A DNA stretch of 19,856 bases, taken from NCBI GenBank assembly GCA_937915775.1, contig CALGGQ010000347.1, positions 1-19,856 of the forward strand, written 5' to 3'. The notes under the pieces are model-generated. The model did no database searches. It was not told the origin of the DNA and worked only from the letters and a program-made list of their open reading frames with translations. The DNA comes from an uncultured Clostridia bacterium (GTDB lineage: Bacteria; Bacillota; Clostridia; Oscillospirales; Acutalibacteraceae). The position numbers and the translations under genes are program-made. This document shows, in pieces, positions 1-8,309 of the stretch (position 1 is the stretch's first letter; the number at the start of each line of letters is the position of its first letter).

Positions 1-84
1 ATAGTCATTGGGAATCCCGTTGACACCTTTATGGTTCCAAAGAGCCAGAGAATGAAAGTAGAAGATATAGTTCAGATAATATAA
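1..84 (+). CDS. C-terminal end of an upstream polysaccharide-locus gene (partial)
   Basis: An open frame enters from the left edge in frame 1 and stops at TAA 82-84, giving 27 visible residues. They contain a GNP followed by a charged tail ending EDIVQII. A GNP near the C-terminus is common in left-handed beta-helix (hexapeptide) acetyltransferases of polysaccharide loci, so that is one possibility, but 27 residues are too few to name a family. It ends 17 bases before the pyruvyl transferase start and reads in the same direction, so it is probably part of the same operon. Confidence 0.5.
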   Translation: MVIGNPVDTFMVPKSQRMKVEDIVQII

Positions 85-101
85 GAAATTATAATACTAA
101 A

Positions 102-1190
102 ATGAAGATAGGAATTCTGACATTCCACCGTGCGATAAACTATGGTGCCGTGCTGCAATGCTATGCGATGAAAGAGACATTGCGTAACATGGGGCATGAG
201 GTCTGCTTGATAGACTACAGGCCATGGTATTTTGAAACGCAGAGAAAAGCATACGTAAAGAATGAAGTAAAGGGAAGTATGCTGGACAGGATGAAGAACC
301 AACTGGCCGCCTTGCTGATGTCAAAGAACCGCAGACGCACCATCATGCAATTCGACAAGTTCCTGAATAACAGTTTCGCTTTGACAAAACCTTTCCATCA
401 GGCAGATGATTTGGATATCAGCACCTTTGATGCTGTTGTGTTCGGAAGTGACCAGATATGGAGCCCTTCCATTTGTCATGGCTTTGACAAGGTTTATTGG
501 GGAAACGTGTCTCACCCGAAAGTTCGGTTTCTGACGTATGCGGCCAGTATCGGAGGGCATAACAAACTTACAGATGAGGATCTGAAACAAATGGAGCATC
601 TGCTGCAATCATACAACAGTATCTCAGTAAGGGAAGCCGCACTCCAAGAAATGCTGAAGAATGTTTTCAAAATGGACGTTCCTCTGGTGTGTGACCCGAC
701 GCTGCTGGTTGATACAGATGTTTTTGACCGTATCGCCATCAAGCCACAAGAGGGGGAGTATGTGCTGTTTTTTGCCTTGCAGGGAGAAGATGGCTCCCTG
801 GAGTTTGCAAAGAGCATTTCCCGTCAGCTTAACTGTCAATTGATCTGGCTCCAGACCTATAAGGGACTACGCGAGGTGAATGGAGTCAAGACGGTGGGAG
901 GTGTGTCAGTAGAAGAATTCTTGGGCTACTTTAAGTATGCACGTTGCGTGGTGTCACTTTCTTTCCATGCTGCAGCTTTCTCTGTTATATTCAAGAAGGA
1001 TTTCTACAGTATTGACTGTTCACAAGGCGACAGAGCCAGAAATCTGCTGCGGGAATTAGGATTGGAAGACAGAATGGTAAGCAGCAGGGAGAATATCACC
1101 TTCAGCGAAATAGACTACACCAATGTAGGAGAAATAAAGTCAGCGATAATGAAAAGTTCACGACTATATTTAGAAAACGCACTCAGATGA
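102..1190 (+). CDS. Polysaccharide pyruvyl transferase family protein
   Basis: This 362-residue protein belongs to the polysaccharide pyruvyl transferase (WcaK/CsaB-like) family, which adds pyruvate ketals from phosphoenolpyruvate to sugars of capsules or other surface glycans in the cytoplasm. The N-terminus MKIGILTFHRAINYGAVLQ is the usual family opening. Other family-like blocks are VVFGSDQIWSP (about 112-122), YAASIG (145-150), SVREA near 175, CDPTLLVD near 197-204 and a C-terminal SFHAAAFSV block. The length is typical. The ATG at 102 follows an AT-rich leader with no visible Shine-Dalgarno sequence, as is usual in Bacteroidota and unlike the genes to the right. Its TGA overlaps the next start (ATGA, 1187-1190), so the two are translationally coupled. 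The family call is firm; the acceptor sugar is unknown. Confidence 0.88.
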   Translation: MKIGILTFHRAINYGAVLQCYAMKETLRNMGHEVCLIDYRPWYFETQRKAYVKNEVKGSMLDRMKNQLAALLMSKNRRRTIMQFDKFLNNSFALTKPFHQADDLDISTFDAVVFGSDQIWSPSICHGFDKVYWGNVSHPKVRFLTYAASIGGHNKLTDEDLKQMEHLLQSYNSISVREAALQEMLKNVFKMDVPLVCDPTLLVDTDVFDRIAIKPQEGEYVLFFALQGEDGSLEFAKSISRQLNCQLIWLQTYKGLREVNGVKTVGGVSVEEFLGYFKYARCVVSLSFHAAAFSVIFKKDFYSIDCSQGDRARNLLRELGLEDRMVSSRENITFSEIDYTNVGEIKSAIMKSSRLYLENALR

Positions 1191-1828
1191 ATTATATTTA
1201 TGATAAGAAGTTATCTTTGAGAGATAACAACGTGCAGATTGGGTTGGCCTTTACAATAATAGGCATTGTTATGAGTCTGGGGCTGATGCATGGTGACTCT
1301 ACGCTCTCTACTGCGGATATGCGCAGAATGCTCTCTATTCCCAACTATCTGTGTACTCTGTTCCTGCTGATAAAGGTGGCACAGTACAATGAAGTCAAGA
1401 ATGTAACTATTGGCCTGCTATGTTCCATTTTCGTGTATTGGGTGATATATTCGTTTCATTCATATACAGGGGAGATTGTTTCACCATTGTCATTGGTTCC
1501 AGCGGTTTTGTTTTTTCTCAGTCAGTCTGATGCGAAGTTCTATTCGTTCAAGTTTTTTCGCTACTATCTGATAGTGGTTGCTGCATTGGGCATTATAGCT
1601 TATCTCTCTTTCCTTTTGTCGTTAGGCATACCCTACAGGATAGTTGAGTATTATTCCACAAGGTTTCAAGCATATTATGTTGACTTTAAGTTTTCATATA
1701 TCGTGTTACAAGGCATCACACCGCGTCTTTGCGGACTTTTTGCAGAGCCCGGTGAAATGGGGACAATGATGGCGATGTTTTTGATATCTGTTCTTTGTGC
1801 CATATTTACTGATTGTTCTTCTTGTTAA
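1187..1828 (+). pseudogene. Wzy-like O-antigen/capsule polymerase, N-terminal half, truncated at the junction
   Basis: The open frame gives 213 residues, highly hydrophobic, with about five membrane segments. The block RLCGLFAEPGEMGTMMAMFL (about 183-202) resembles the R-x-x-G-x-x-x-EPG signature of Wzy-type polysaccharide polymerases, which join repeat units at the outer face of the inner membrane. Such proteins usually have about 400 residues and ten or more membrane segments, so roughly half is missing. The last seven or so residues (TDCSSC) are not a natural end: bases 1806 onward are the antisense of the glnS 3' end. The true gene therefore breaks off near 1790-1806. I read this as a break at a contig join, or less likely a real rearrangement, and not as decay of a resident gene. 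Confidence 0.75.
1785..1808. other. Junction between two unrelated sequence types (probable assembly chimera)
   Basis: Within this interval a plus-strand membrane protein frame loses its sense and a complete minus-strand GlnRS ends (TAA at 1806-1808). To the left, genes lack Shine-Dalgarno sites and resemble Bacteroidales capsule genes. To the right, genes have AGGAGG sites and a Clostridia-type repertoire, and the sequence becomes visibly GC-rich. No terminator, repeat, transposon end or integrase is visible at the join. Confidence 0.7.
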
Positions 1829-3497
1829 AACTGTCTCTGAGGGCTACCGTTCTGTTAAAGACGAGCGCGCCCTCCTTGCTGTCCGTATCGGCGCAGAAAT
1901 AGCCGTTTCGCATAAACTGGAAGCGGTCGCCGGGCTTTACGTCCGCCAGCGCCTTTTCAACATAAGCGGTCTTGACGATAAGAGAATCGGGGTTCAGGTT
2001 GTCCTCAAAGGAGGAAACGCCCTCCTCATCGCTCGGGTTTTCCACATCAAACAGGCGGTCATATAATCTAACCTCTGCGATTTCGCAGTCGCCCGCATAT
2101 ACCCAGTGAATCGTACCCTTAACCTTTCTGCCGTCCGGCGCGTCGCCGCCGAAGGTGGCGGGGTCGTAGGTGCAGTGAACGGCGCAGACCTCACCGCTTT
2201 CATCGAGGTCATAGCCGGTGCAGGTGACGAAGTAGGCCTTGTAAAGTCTGACCTCGTTGCCGGGGTACAGGCGGCGGTACTTCTTAATCGGCTCAATCAT
2301 AAAGTCGTCGCGCTCAATGTACAGCTCCTTGCCGAAGGGGATGGTGCGCTTGCCGAATTCGGGGTGGTCGGGATGGTATTCCGCCTCTAAGGTTTCCACC
2401 TTATCGTCCGGATAGTTATCAATAATAAGCTTAATCGGGTCAATGACCGCCATTGCGCGCGGCGCCGTGCGGTTCAGGTTGTCGCGCACGCAGCTTTCCA
2501 GAAGGGCAAAATCCACCACGCTGTACGCCTTGGAAACGCCGATTTTTTCGCAGAAATCGCGGATTGCCTCAGCGGGATAACCGCGGCGGCGCATACCGCT
2601 GATGGTCGCCATTCTCGGGTCGTTCCAGCCGTCCACAATGCCGTCCTGCACGAGCTTTAAGCACTTGCGCTTGGAGGTCAGCGTGTAGTTGAGATTCAGG
2701 CGGGCGAATTCTATCTGGCGCGGCTTTTCGCCGTCGATGCACTCGTCCACAAACCAGTTGTAAATCGGGCGGTGGTTTTCAAATTCCAGTGAGCACAGGG
2801 AATGGGTCACGTTTTCGCATGCGTCTGACAGCGGGTGAGCAAAGTCGTACATCGGGTAGATGCACCATTTGTCGCCCGTGCGGTGATGGGTGGCGTACAT
2901 AATGCGGTAGATAATCGGGTCGCGCATATTGAGGTTCGGCGACGCCATATCCACCTTGGCGCGCAGCGTCTTGCTGCCCGCCTCGAATTCGCCCTTTGCC
3001 ATGCGCTCGAACAGGTCAAGGTTTTCGGCAATGCTTCTGTCGCGGTAGGGGGAATTTTTGCCCGGCTCGGTCAGCGTGCCGCGGTATTCGCGCATCTGCT
3101 CCGGCGTCAGCTCACAGACGTAAGCCTTGCCCTTTTTGATGAGCTTGATGGCGCATTCATAGAGAAAATCAAAGTAATCGCTCGCGTAGTATACGTTGTC
3201 GTAATCAAAGCCGAGCCACTTGATATCCTCCTCGATAGCCTCCACGTATTCCGTATCCTCCTTGGTCGGGTTCGTATCGTCCAGACGGAGGTTGCAGATG
3301 CCGTGGTATTTTTCTTTCACGCCGAAGTTAATGCAGATGGCTTTGGCATGGCCGATATGCAGATAGCCGTTCGGCTCAGGCGGAAAACGCGTCTGCACGC
3401 GGGAGTAAACGCCCTCAGCCAGATCCTCGTCAATAAAATCGTGGATAAAGTTGGAAGCGACGGCGGTTTCTTCTCTTTTGATGTCGTCAGTTGCCAT
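1806..3497 (-). CDS. glnS: Glutaminyl-tRNA synthetase (GlnRS)
   Basis: This 563-residue class I synthetase charges tRNA-Gln with glutamine. The FPPEPNGYLHIGH block holds the HIGH motif at 47-50. The KMSKS-like motif is LTSKRK (273-278). RLDDTNP (71-77), YPMYDFAHPLSD (214-225) and the C-terminal beta-barrel anticodon-binding region (about 345-563) are as in bacterial GlnRS. LTSKRK and the PPEPNG block favour GlnRS over GluRS. The ATG at 3497 overlaps the gltX stop as TAATG, and an AGGAGG site (3505-3510) lies inside the end of gltX, so translation is coupled. Having both a GluRS and a GlnRS gene is compatible with direct glutaminylation. The gene ends right at the sequence junction, and no terminator follows. 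Confidence 0.95.
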   Translation of the reverse strand: MATDDIKREETAVASNFIHDFIDEDLAEGVYSRVQTRFPPEPNGYLHIGHAKAICINFGVKEKYHGICNLRLDDTNPTKEDTEYVEAIEEDIKWLGFDYDNVYYASDYFDFLYECAIKLIKKGKAYVCELTPEQMREYRGTLTEPGKNSPYRDRSIAENLDLFERMAKGEFEAGSKTLRAKVDMASPNLNMRDPIIYRIMYATHHRTGDKWCIYPMYDFAHPLSDACENVTHSLCSLEFENHRPIYNWFVDECIDGEKPRQIEFARLNLNYTLTSKRKCLKLVQDGIVDGWNDPRMATISGMRRRGYPAEAIRDFCEKIGVSKAYSVVDFALLESCVRDNLNRTAPRAMAVIDPIKLIIDNYPDDKVETLEAEYHPDHPEFGKRTIPFGKELYIERDDFMIEPIKKYRRLYPGNEVRLYKAYFVTCTGYDLDESGEVCAVHCTYDPATFGGDAPDGRKVKGTIHWVYAGDCEIAEVRLYDRLFDVENPSDEEGVSSFEDNLNPDSLIVKTAYVEKALADVKPGDRFQFMRNGYFCADTDSKEGALVFNRTVALRDSFNKKNNQ

Positions 3498-5155
3498 TAG
3501 TTTTCCTCCTTGTAATGCGCCAGCGCAGCGGCAAGTCTTGCTTTGACGGTCGTTTCACCGAGCAGTCGGGTGATTTCATATAAATCGGGTGTGTTTGTTC
3601 TGCCGGTTAAGGCAACGCGGATGACGGTTGAAACGTCGCCGACGTGGCCGTCAAACGCTGCGGGATTCTGCTTGTATTCCTTTACGTTGGGCGTACAGCC
3701 GACGCTTTCGCACATCCCCTTGATGCGCTCAAACCATTCCTCCTTGCTGTCGGCAAGGTTGACGATGTCAATATATTTTTCCAGCACCTTGACCGCCAGC
3801 GCCGGTGTGGCGTTGCCCGTCAGGTCATAGCAGGGGATAAAGGTTTCATCGTACATATAGCTGAGGTAAGCGGGGATGTCGCTCCATTTAGCGATGTCCT
3901 TACGCGGCTTTTTGTTCTCGCGGTCGATGTTGAGAATCGCTGTGGCACGCGCCGTGTCCTGCTCATAGAGAGCGGCGAGTGCCGGATGGTATTCCTTCGC
4001 CCATTCATACGAGAGGGCGAACACCTTTTCCGCCGGCATTTTGCAGATGACGTTTTTGGAAACGTCGGTCAGCTTTACCATATCAAACAGCGCGCCCGAT
4101 ACGCTCATCTTTTTGAGGTTGAACGGGAATTTTTCCAGCGGCTCGTCGGCATTCATTCGGCGCCAGTCCTCAAAGTTGGAATTGGCGAGCGTGAGGATGT
4201 ATTCGTTCACGCTCTCGCTCGGGAAGCCCTCCTCGGCGTAGTAGGTCACGGCTGCCTCAGGGTCTTTACGCTTAGAGAGCTTGCGCTTGCCGCCGTTTTC
4301 CTCCTTCATAATCGGCGCCACATGGGCGTATTTCGGCGCCTTGAAGCCGAGCAGCTTAAAGAGCTGCAGGTGAATCGGTGCGGAGGAAATCCATTCGTCG
4401 CCGCGCACCACGTGCGTCGTGCGCATCAGGTGGTCATCCACCGCGTGCGCAAAGTGGTAGGTCGGAATGCCGTCGGATTTCAGCAGCACAACGTCCTGCA
4501 GGTTTTCAGGCATCTCGATTTTACCCTTAATCATATCGTCAAAGTAGCACTTGCCCTCGGGTGTGCCGGGTGATTTCAGGCGCAGCGTCCATGCTTCGCC
4601 GGCTGCGATACGCGCGGCAATCTCTTCAAAGGAGAGGTCGCGGTGCTTCGCCCATTTGCCCCAGATACCCTTAATGCTTTCGTTTTCCTGCGCGGCGCGG
4701 ATTTCGTCCAGCTCCTCGGCGGTCATAAAGCACGGGTAGGCGAGCCCCTGCTCCACCAGCGATTTGGCGAACGCCTGGTAGATTTCCTTGCGTGCGCTCT
4801 GGTAATACGGACCGTAAGCGCCCGTCTCCTCGTTTTCACCGATGACGCCCTCGTCGGGCACGATGCCGTAGACGGAGAGTCCCTTGAGCATGACCTCAAT
4901 CGCGCCGTCCACCTTGCGCTTCTGGTCGGTATCCTCCACACGGACGTAGAACACACCGTCGGTGCATTTCGCCGTTTTGTACGAAACAAGGCAGGTAAAC
5001 AGGTTGCCGAAATGCAGAAACCCCGTCGGGCTCGGCGCAAAGCGCGTAACGCGCGCTCCGTCCTTTAAATCTCTGGCAGGATACAGCGCTTCATAGTCCG
5101 CCGGCGTTTTGTCAATCGTCGGGAACAGTAACTGTGCTAATTGATTCCAATCCAT
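3497..5155 (-). CDS. gltX: Glutamyl-tRNA synthetase (GluRS)
   Basis: This class I synthetase charges tRNA-Glu. RFAPSPTGFLHFGN gives the HIGH-equivalent HFGN (about 48-51), VRVEDTDQ (71-78) is typical, and the KMSKS equivalent is KLSKR (292-296). At 552 residues it is longer than the usual 470-490 but similar to long GluRS forms of Clostridia. The start is uncertain. The open frame begins with TTG at 5167, then GTG at 5164, and the first ATG is at 5155. I prefer the ATG because a GGTGA lies just upstream of it; starting at 5167 would add four residues. The stop overlaps the glnS start by one base, so the two form an operon. Two sigma-A-type promoters lie upstream (5188-5216 and 5222-5250). Confidence 0.94.
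   Translation of the reverse strand: MDWNQLAQLLFPTIDKTPADYEALYPARDLKDGARVTRFAPSPTGFLHFGNLFTCLVSYKTAKCTDGVFYVRVEDTDQKRKVDGAIEVMLKGLSVYGIVPDEGVIGENEETGAYGPYYQSARKEIYQAFAKSLVEQGLAYPCFMTAEELDEIRAAQENESIKGIWGKWAKHRDLSFEEIAARIAAGEAWTLRLKSPGTPEGKCYFDDMIKGKIEMPENLQDVVLLKSDGIPTYHFAHAVDDHLMRTTHVVRGDEWISSAPIHLQLFKLLGFKAPKYAHVAPIMKEENGGKRKLSKRKDPEAAVTYYAEEGFPSESVNEYILTLANSNFEDWRRMNADEPLEKFPFNLKKMSVSGALFDMVKLTDVSKNVICKMPAEKVFALSYEWAKEYHPALAALYEQDTARATAILNIDRENKKPRKDIAKWSDIPAYLSYMYDETFIPCYDLTGNATPALAVKVLEKYIDIVNLADSKEEWFERIKGMCESVGCTPNVKEYKQNPAAFDGHVGDVSTVIRVALTGRTNTPDLYEITRLLGETTVKARLAAALAHYKEEN
3505..3510 (-). promoter_or_regulatory. Ribosome binding site of glnS inside gltX
   Basis: AGGAGG on the minus strand lies seven bases before the glnS ATG, within the last codons of gltX. 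It supports the start at 3497 and coupled translation. Confidence 0.8.
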
Positions 5156-5187
5156 CGTTTTCACCAATCCATAAAATAAGTTATAAT

Positions 5188-5216
5188 ATTATGACATAAA
5201 TTGTACGAATATTCAA
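5188..5216 (-). promoter_or_regulatory. Proximal sigma-A-type promoter for gltX-glnS
   Basis: On the minus strand, -35 TTGAAT (5211-5216) and -10 CATAAT (5188-5193) are separated by 17 bases. It would start transcription near 5181, giving a short leader before the gltX start. Confidence 0.55.
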
Positions 5217-5221
5217 TATAA

Positions 5222-5250
5222 ATTAAATAATTCATTATAAAAACCGTCAA
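5222..5250 (-). promoter_or_regulatory. Distal sigma-A-type promoter for gltX-glnS
   Basis: On the minus strand, -35 TTGACG (5245-5250) and -10 TTTAAT (5222-5227) are separated by 17 bases. It lies in tandem with the proximal promoter, in an AT-rich divergent intergenic stretch shared with the tRNA promoter. Confidence 0.5.
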
Positions 5251-5277
5251 TTTTTTTACACTTCGCAAAAATAATGC

Positions 5278-5306
5278 TTGACCTCGGCACATTTTTGTGC
5301 CATAAT
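5278..5306 (+). promoter_or_regulatory. Promoter of the tRNA-Pro gene
   Basis: TTGACC (5278-5283) and CATAAT (5301-5306) are separated by exactly 17 bases, and the tRNA begins 28 bases after the -10. The spacer contains a perfect inverted repeat, GGCACA-TTTT-TGTGCC (5286-5301), that touches the -10. It may be chance or an operator. Confidence 0.75.
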
Positions 5307-5334
5307 GGTTAAGCACTGAAAAGCAGTGCGATGT

Positions 5335-5411
<77 letters not shown>

Positions 5412-5414
5412 TTT

Positions 5415-5450
5415 AAAAAAGGCGTTTGAGATACTTCAAACGCCTTTTTT
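5415..5450. terminator. Bidirectional Rho-independent terminator
   Basis: GGCGTTTGA (5421-5429) pairs with TCAAACGCC (5436-5444), with A6 on the left flank and T6 on the right. It terminates the tRNA-Pro transcript on the plus strand. Because both flanks are suitable, it can also stop minus-strand transcription arriving from the kinase gene that ends at 5522. Confidence 0.9.
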
Positions 5451-5516
5451 GTATCAAAAATCACGAAAAACAGGCAAATTTTAAGCCGCTGGCGATGTTC
5501 AGTTGTGCTGTTAGAC

Positions 5517-5537
5517 GGCGGTTACTGAGTAACCGCC
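5517..5537. repeat. Perfect hairpin spanning the kinase stop codon
   Basis: GGCGGTTAC (5517-5525) and GTAACCGCC (5529-5537) form a 9-bp stem with a 3-base loop. The stem includes the last codons and TAA of the kinase gene. No T-run follows on the minus strand, so it is not a classic terminator. It may protect or process the 3' end ahead of the terminator at 5415-5450. Confidence 0.6.
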
Positions 5538-6778
5538 CCGGCAAACAGCGCTTCATCAAATCCATCGGGTAATTCGGCTTGTGCCGCCTGCTCAATAGCG
5601 CAGTCAAGCAGAACTTCAGGCGTAATACCTTTTTTTATGTGTATATTAATTAGAGTTTGTATATCATCAGCAAATTGTTCGAATGCAGATTTGTTGTCCT
5701 TTTCCGCATATCTTTTTGATAAATCGGTAGTATAACAGCATTCCATCATTTTGTAAAATCGATTTATAAAGCCGGAGGTTACCCCGATTTTCTGAAAGTA
5801 TTCAGTTATATTCGGAGGATATTCCACCGCGCTGAATTCTCCTGCCGGCTTAAAAAAGAGCATCAGGTTTTGTTTTTCTTCTTCCGTAGAAGCAGAAGAA
5901 AAAAACAGCGCTTGATAGAGACATACACTCAATATATACACACAACTGGAGGCGTTAATGCTTTTGTGATACATTGCCTCCCGAACTTCGTAGGGTGCAT
6001 AACCGGCAGAAGAATAGATTTTAACACCGCTCGGGAATTCGGAGTGATTCAAGTCGACAACGGAATCCCAATCCAGTATTTTATAATTGTCTGCCGATTT
6101 TATATTTTTGTGGCTTTTGTATAAAAAGTTTTCCGGTTTAATATCCAGCATTAACATTTGTGGATTATTTTTATACAATCCGTTCATAATTCCTGCGATT
6201 GACTGAATCAGTTGCAGCTTTTCAATGATATCGGTATTTTGGTTTATTTCGTCTTCAACACTGTTAAAAGAATCATAAGCAAACAGCATAATACATTCCG
6301 AAATGACTGTGCTGTGATACCATTTCTGCCTGGCTTCCTTATCAGTCGGGATGAAATATAATGCGTTTTCCAGATAGGGTTTCGGAATAAAAGAATTGAG
6401 TTCCTCAGAATAAAGAAGATTTATCAATCGTGCATTACTCTTATTGTATTCTTCCAGCATAGAGTGATAGCAGGATGTTTGTGCGGGAACTGATAACTGT
6501 ATGCTGTTTATGATGATTTGGTTCTCAAGTTCTTCTACCTCAAAATCATATACGAAGTCGCAGGGTGCGTCGGTTACAGCCCCGCCGCTGTAACGGCGGG
6601 GCATAAATATTTTTAATATTGCCGGTTTATGACAGTAATTCACAAAGAAAACGATATTAAAGGAGCCTCTGCCAACGTAGGACAGGATTTCCATCTCGGT
6701 GCTTTGTGTGCAATAAACCAAGGGCTTTTTCGGCACTTTATCATCAAAATGCTGTGCCAGGAAGTCTTCAAAAATCAA
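5522..6778 (-). CDS. Ser/Thr protein kinase (soluble, divergent)
   Basis: This 418-residue protein has a recognisable eukaryotic-like kinase domain. It shows a glycine-rich loop GRGSFN (36-41), an ATP-site lysine in AILKIF (K56), a catalytic loop LDIKPEN (D212, K214, N217), a metal-binding DWD in place of DFG (236-238) and an APYE block (261-264) like APE. All key residues are present, so it is probably active. No membrane segment is apparent. The last 60 residues are a helical, acidic tail of unknown role. The start is TTG at 6778, ten bases after GGAGG (6789-6793); no ATG occurs before residue 29. It begins two bases after the stop of the 477-residue gene, so the two are co-transcribed, and a PP2C gene two genes upstream is a likely partner. 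Substrates are unknown. Confidence 0.85.
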   Translation of the reverse strand: MIFEDFLAQHFDDKVPKKPLVYCTQSTEMEILSYVGRGSFNIVFFVNYCHKPAILKIFMPRRYSGGAVTDAPCDFVYDFEVEELENQIIINSIQLSVPAQTSCYHSMLEEYNKSNARLINLLYSEELNSFIPKPYLENALYFIPTDKEARQKWYHSTVISECIMLFAYDSFNSVEDEINQNTDIIEKLQLIQSIAGIMNGLYKNNPQMLMLDIKPENFLYKSHKNIKSADNYKILDWDSVVDLNHSEFPSGVKIYSSAGYAPYEVREAMYHKSINASSCVYILSVCLYQALFFSSASTEEEKQNLMLFFKPAGEFSAVEYPPNITEYFQKIGVTSGFINRFYKMMECCYTTDLSKRYAEKDNKSAFEQFADDIQTLINIHIKKGITPEVLLDCAIEQAAQAELPDGFDEALFAGAVTQ

Positions 6779-6780
6779 GC

Positions 6781-8214
6781 TTATTCGTCCTCCGTAATAT
6801 TAAAAGCGGCTGTTGAATAACACAGACTGTCCAAAGGATTTCCGCTGGCAAGACAAAGAATCAGAAACGCCTCATACGGATTGCCGAGATAGGTTGGCAT
6901 AAAGCCGATCTTATTCAGTTCCGTATCCAAGCCCTGTTGAAACTTGTTAATAAGTTCAATGAGGTCGTTTTCCTCAAAATCAAGCGGGTCAAAGAGGCCT
7001 TCACAATACGGTTCATAATACTCTTTCAGAACAAAATACAAAAAGTAGGCGTTAATGAAATCCTTTCTTTGAATGGTTTTTACAGCGCCATTTTTAATGT
7101 TTGACATTCTGTCAAGCCAATCGAGAAGTTGCAGATTGTTTTCGCTTGAATGCTCATTTAACAGGGCTTTGATTTCACCGATAGAAGAGGTGTTCATCAC
7201 TTTTTTGTGATGCTTGTTTTTCAACATTGTCAGTTCTCTTTCCCTGTTGTCAATGGTTTGTCTTTGTTTAACTTCCTCAATTTTTGTGAAGGGCTGAGAA
7301 TACAGTCTGTTTTTTCTGGCTATTATTTCATCCTTCAGTCTGTCGATAGCATCAGAGTGCTCATTGAAAAATGAAAGCTGGTTAAACCTTTGTTCAAGCG
7401 CTGTTTTCAATGATAAATACTGTTTCAAAGTGGATTCACGGAAGCTTGCCTGCGTATTGATTTTTACCATCTGAATCCTGAATTCAAAATCACTTGTGCA
7501 AGCACGAAAGTAGTTCTGCATCAGTACGGTACCGGGATTTTCCCGTGTTTGTTCTGAATCCAGAAGCTCTTTTAATTCGAGGAATTTTCCGTATTTGTTT
7601 TCCGGCTGTTTCAACGACCACCAGACGAGCGCTTCATATCTGTCGTTGAAATAAAAGTCTTGCTCTCCCAGTCGGTGTAGCAGGTCGGTTGCCTCTTTAT
7701 CGGAGCAATCGAGATAAAAGAAGAGTTTCATCAGATTGGCTCTTGTCATTTCGCGATATTCGATATTTTTGAAATCCTCGCTGAGAACCCTGTATTCCTC
7801 GTTTTCCTCGGTAGACATAGAGCGTACACCTTTTTTGTGTAATTCGATAAATCTCTCATAGCGCTCCGGTTGAGCCTTCTTGTTTTCTCTGATCCTTGCC
7901 CGGTTTTGCTGATGCAGAACACGGTCCTCCGGGTACGTCAGGCACATACGGATATATTTCTTATCATACTTGGGAAGCTCGATGCCATACTTAGATACGT
8001 ACTTATCCGTAACCTCTTTCATATAGGCATATATATCCTGTAACGTGATTTCCTCCGGTTTTTTATCCGTTTTTTCTGCCACAAATCTTCTTAAATAGAA
8101 TTCAAATGGCTTTTTCTCAAAAGCTTCCTTGATTCCCTCAATGTTTAATTTGCCGTTTACAATGGCAGAAACCCTTTCATATGTTGCAGTTCTTTGATCC
8201 TGTGTATAACCCAT
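6781..8214 (-). CDS. Unrecognised helical protein of a kinase/phosphatase locus
   Basis: I do not recognise this 477-residue protein. It is charged and almost certainly mostly alpha-helical, with no signal peptide or membrane segment. A Lys/Glu-rich middle part (about 255-345) could form a coiled coil. Two segments look related. Residues 171-201 contain LLHRLG, an F-rich turn, then RYEALVWW. Residues 432-463 contain LNKIGF, a turn, then NPYEAFLILCLASGNP. This may be a repeated helical unit of a scaffold or adaptor. The start ATG (8214) has a modest AAGGGA site and a good promoter upstream (8253-8281). It is followed at once by the Ser/Thr kinase gene and preceded by a PP2C gene, so it may be a substrate, regulator or scaffold for that pair. 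That role is inferred from position only. Confidence 0.6.
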   Translation of the reverse strand: MGYTQDQRTATYERVSAIVNGKLNIEGIKEAFEKKPFEFYLRRFVAEKTDKKPEEITLQDIYAYMKEVTDKYVSKYGIELPKYDKKYIRMCLTYPEDRVLHQQNRARIRENKKAQPERYERFIELHKKGVRSMSTEENEEYRVLSEDFKNIEYREMTRANLMKLFFYLDCSDKEATDLLHRLGEQDFYFNDRYEALVWWSLKQPENKYGKFLELKELLDSEQTRENPGTVLMQNYFRACTSDFEFRIQMVKINTQASFRESTLKQYLSLKTALEQRFNQLSFFNEHSDAIDRLKDEIIARKNRLYSQPFTKIEEVKQRQTIDNRERELTMLKNKHHKKVMNTSSIGEIKALLNEHSSENNLQLLDWLDRMSNIKNGAVKTIQRKDFINAYFLYFVLKEYYEPYCEGLFDPLDFEENDLIELINKFQQGLDTELNKIGFMPTYLGNPYEAFLILCLASGNPLDSLCYSTAAFNITEDE

Positions 8215-8252
8215 TTTATTTCCCTTTCACCAAAAATATAATATTATGGATA

Positions 8253-8281
8253 ATTATATCATTGCCGAGAAACGATTGCAA
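8253..8281 (-). promoter_or_regulatory. Extended -10 promoter for the helical protein-kinase pair
   Basis: On the minus strand, -35 TTGCAA (8276-8281), a 17-base spacer and -10 TATAAT (8253-8258), preceded by TGA (extended -10). It lies between the PP2C stop (8310) and the ATG at 8214. Its parts closely match the promoter before the NACHT gene (11989-12016). Confidence 0.7.
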
Positions 8282-8309
8282 GAGAATGTGTTTGAATACA
8301 CCGCTATGT

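Noticed and set aside
638..820. Minus-strand frames inside the pyruvyl transferase gene (512-817, 624-839)
   Set aside because: The plus-strand gene has clear family motifs throughout, and the antisense products have no recognisable features.
1797..2066. Plus-strand frame that appears to continue the membrane protein past the junction
   Set aside because: It is the antisense of the glnS 3' end. It does not restore a polymerase-like hydrophobic pattern, so it is neither a frameshifted continuation nor a gene.
3644..4573. Long plus-strand open frame (309 codons) opposite gltX, and similar ones at 2835-3500, 2106-2390 and 4643-5068
   Set aside because: They are antisense to well-conserved synthetase genes in GC-rich sequence where spurious frames are common. 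They lack ribosome binding sites and are rich in Arg/Val with no recognisable domain.
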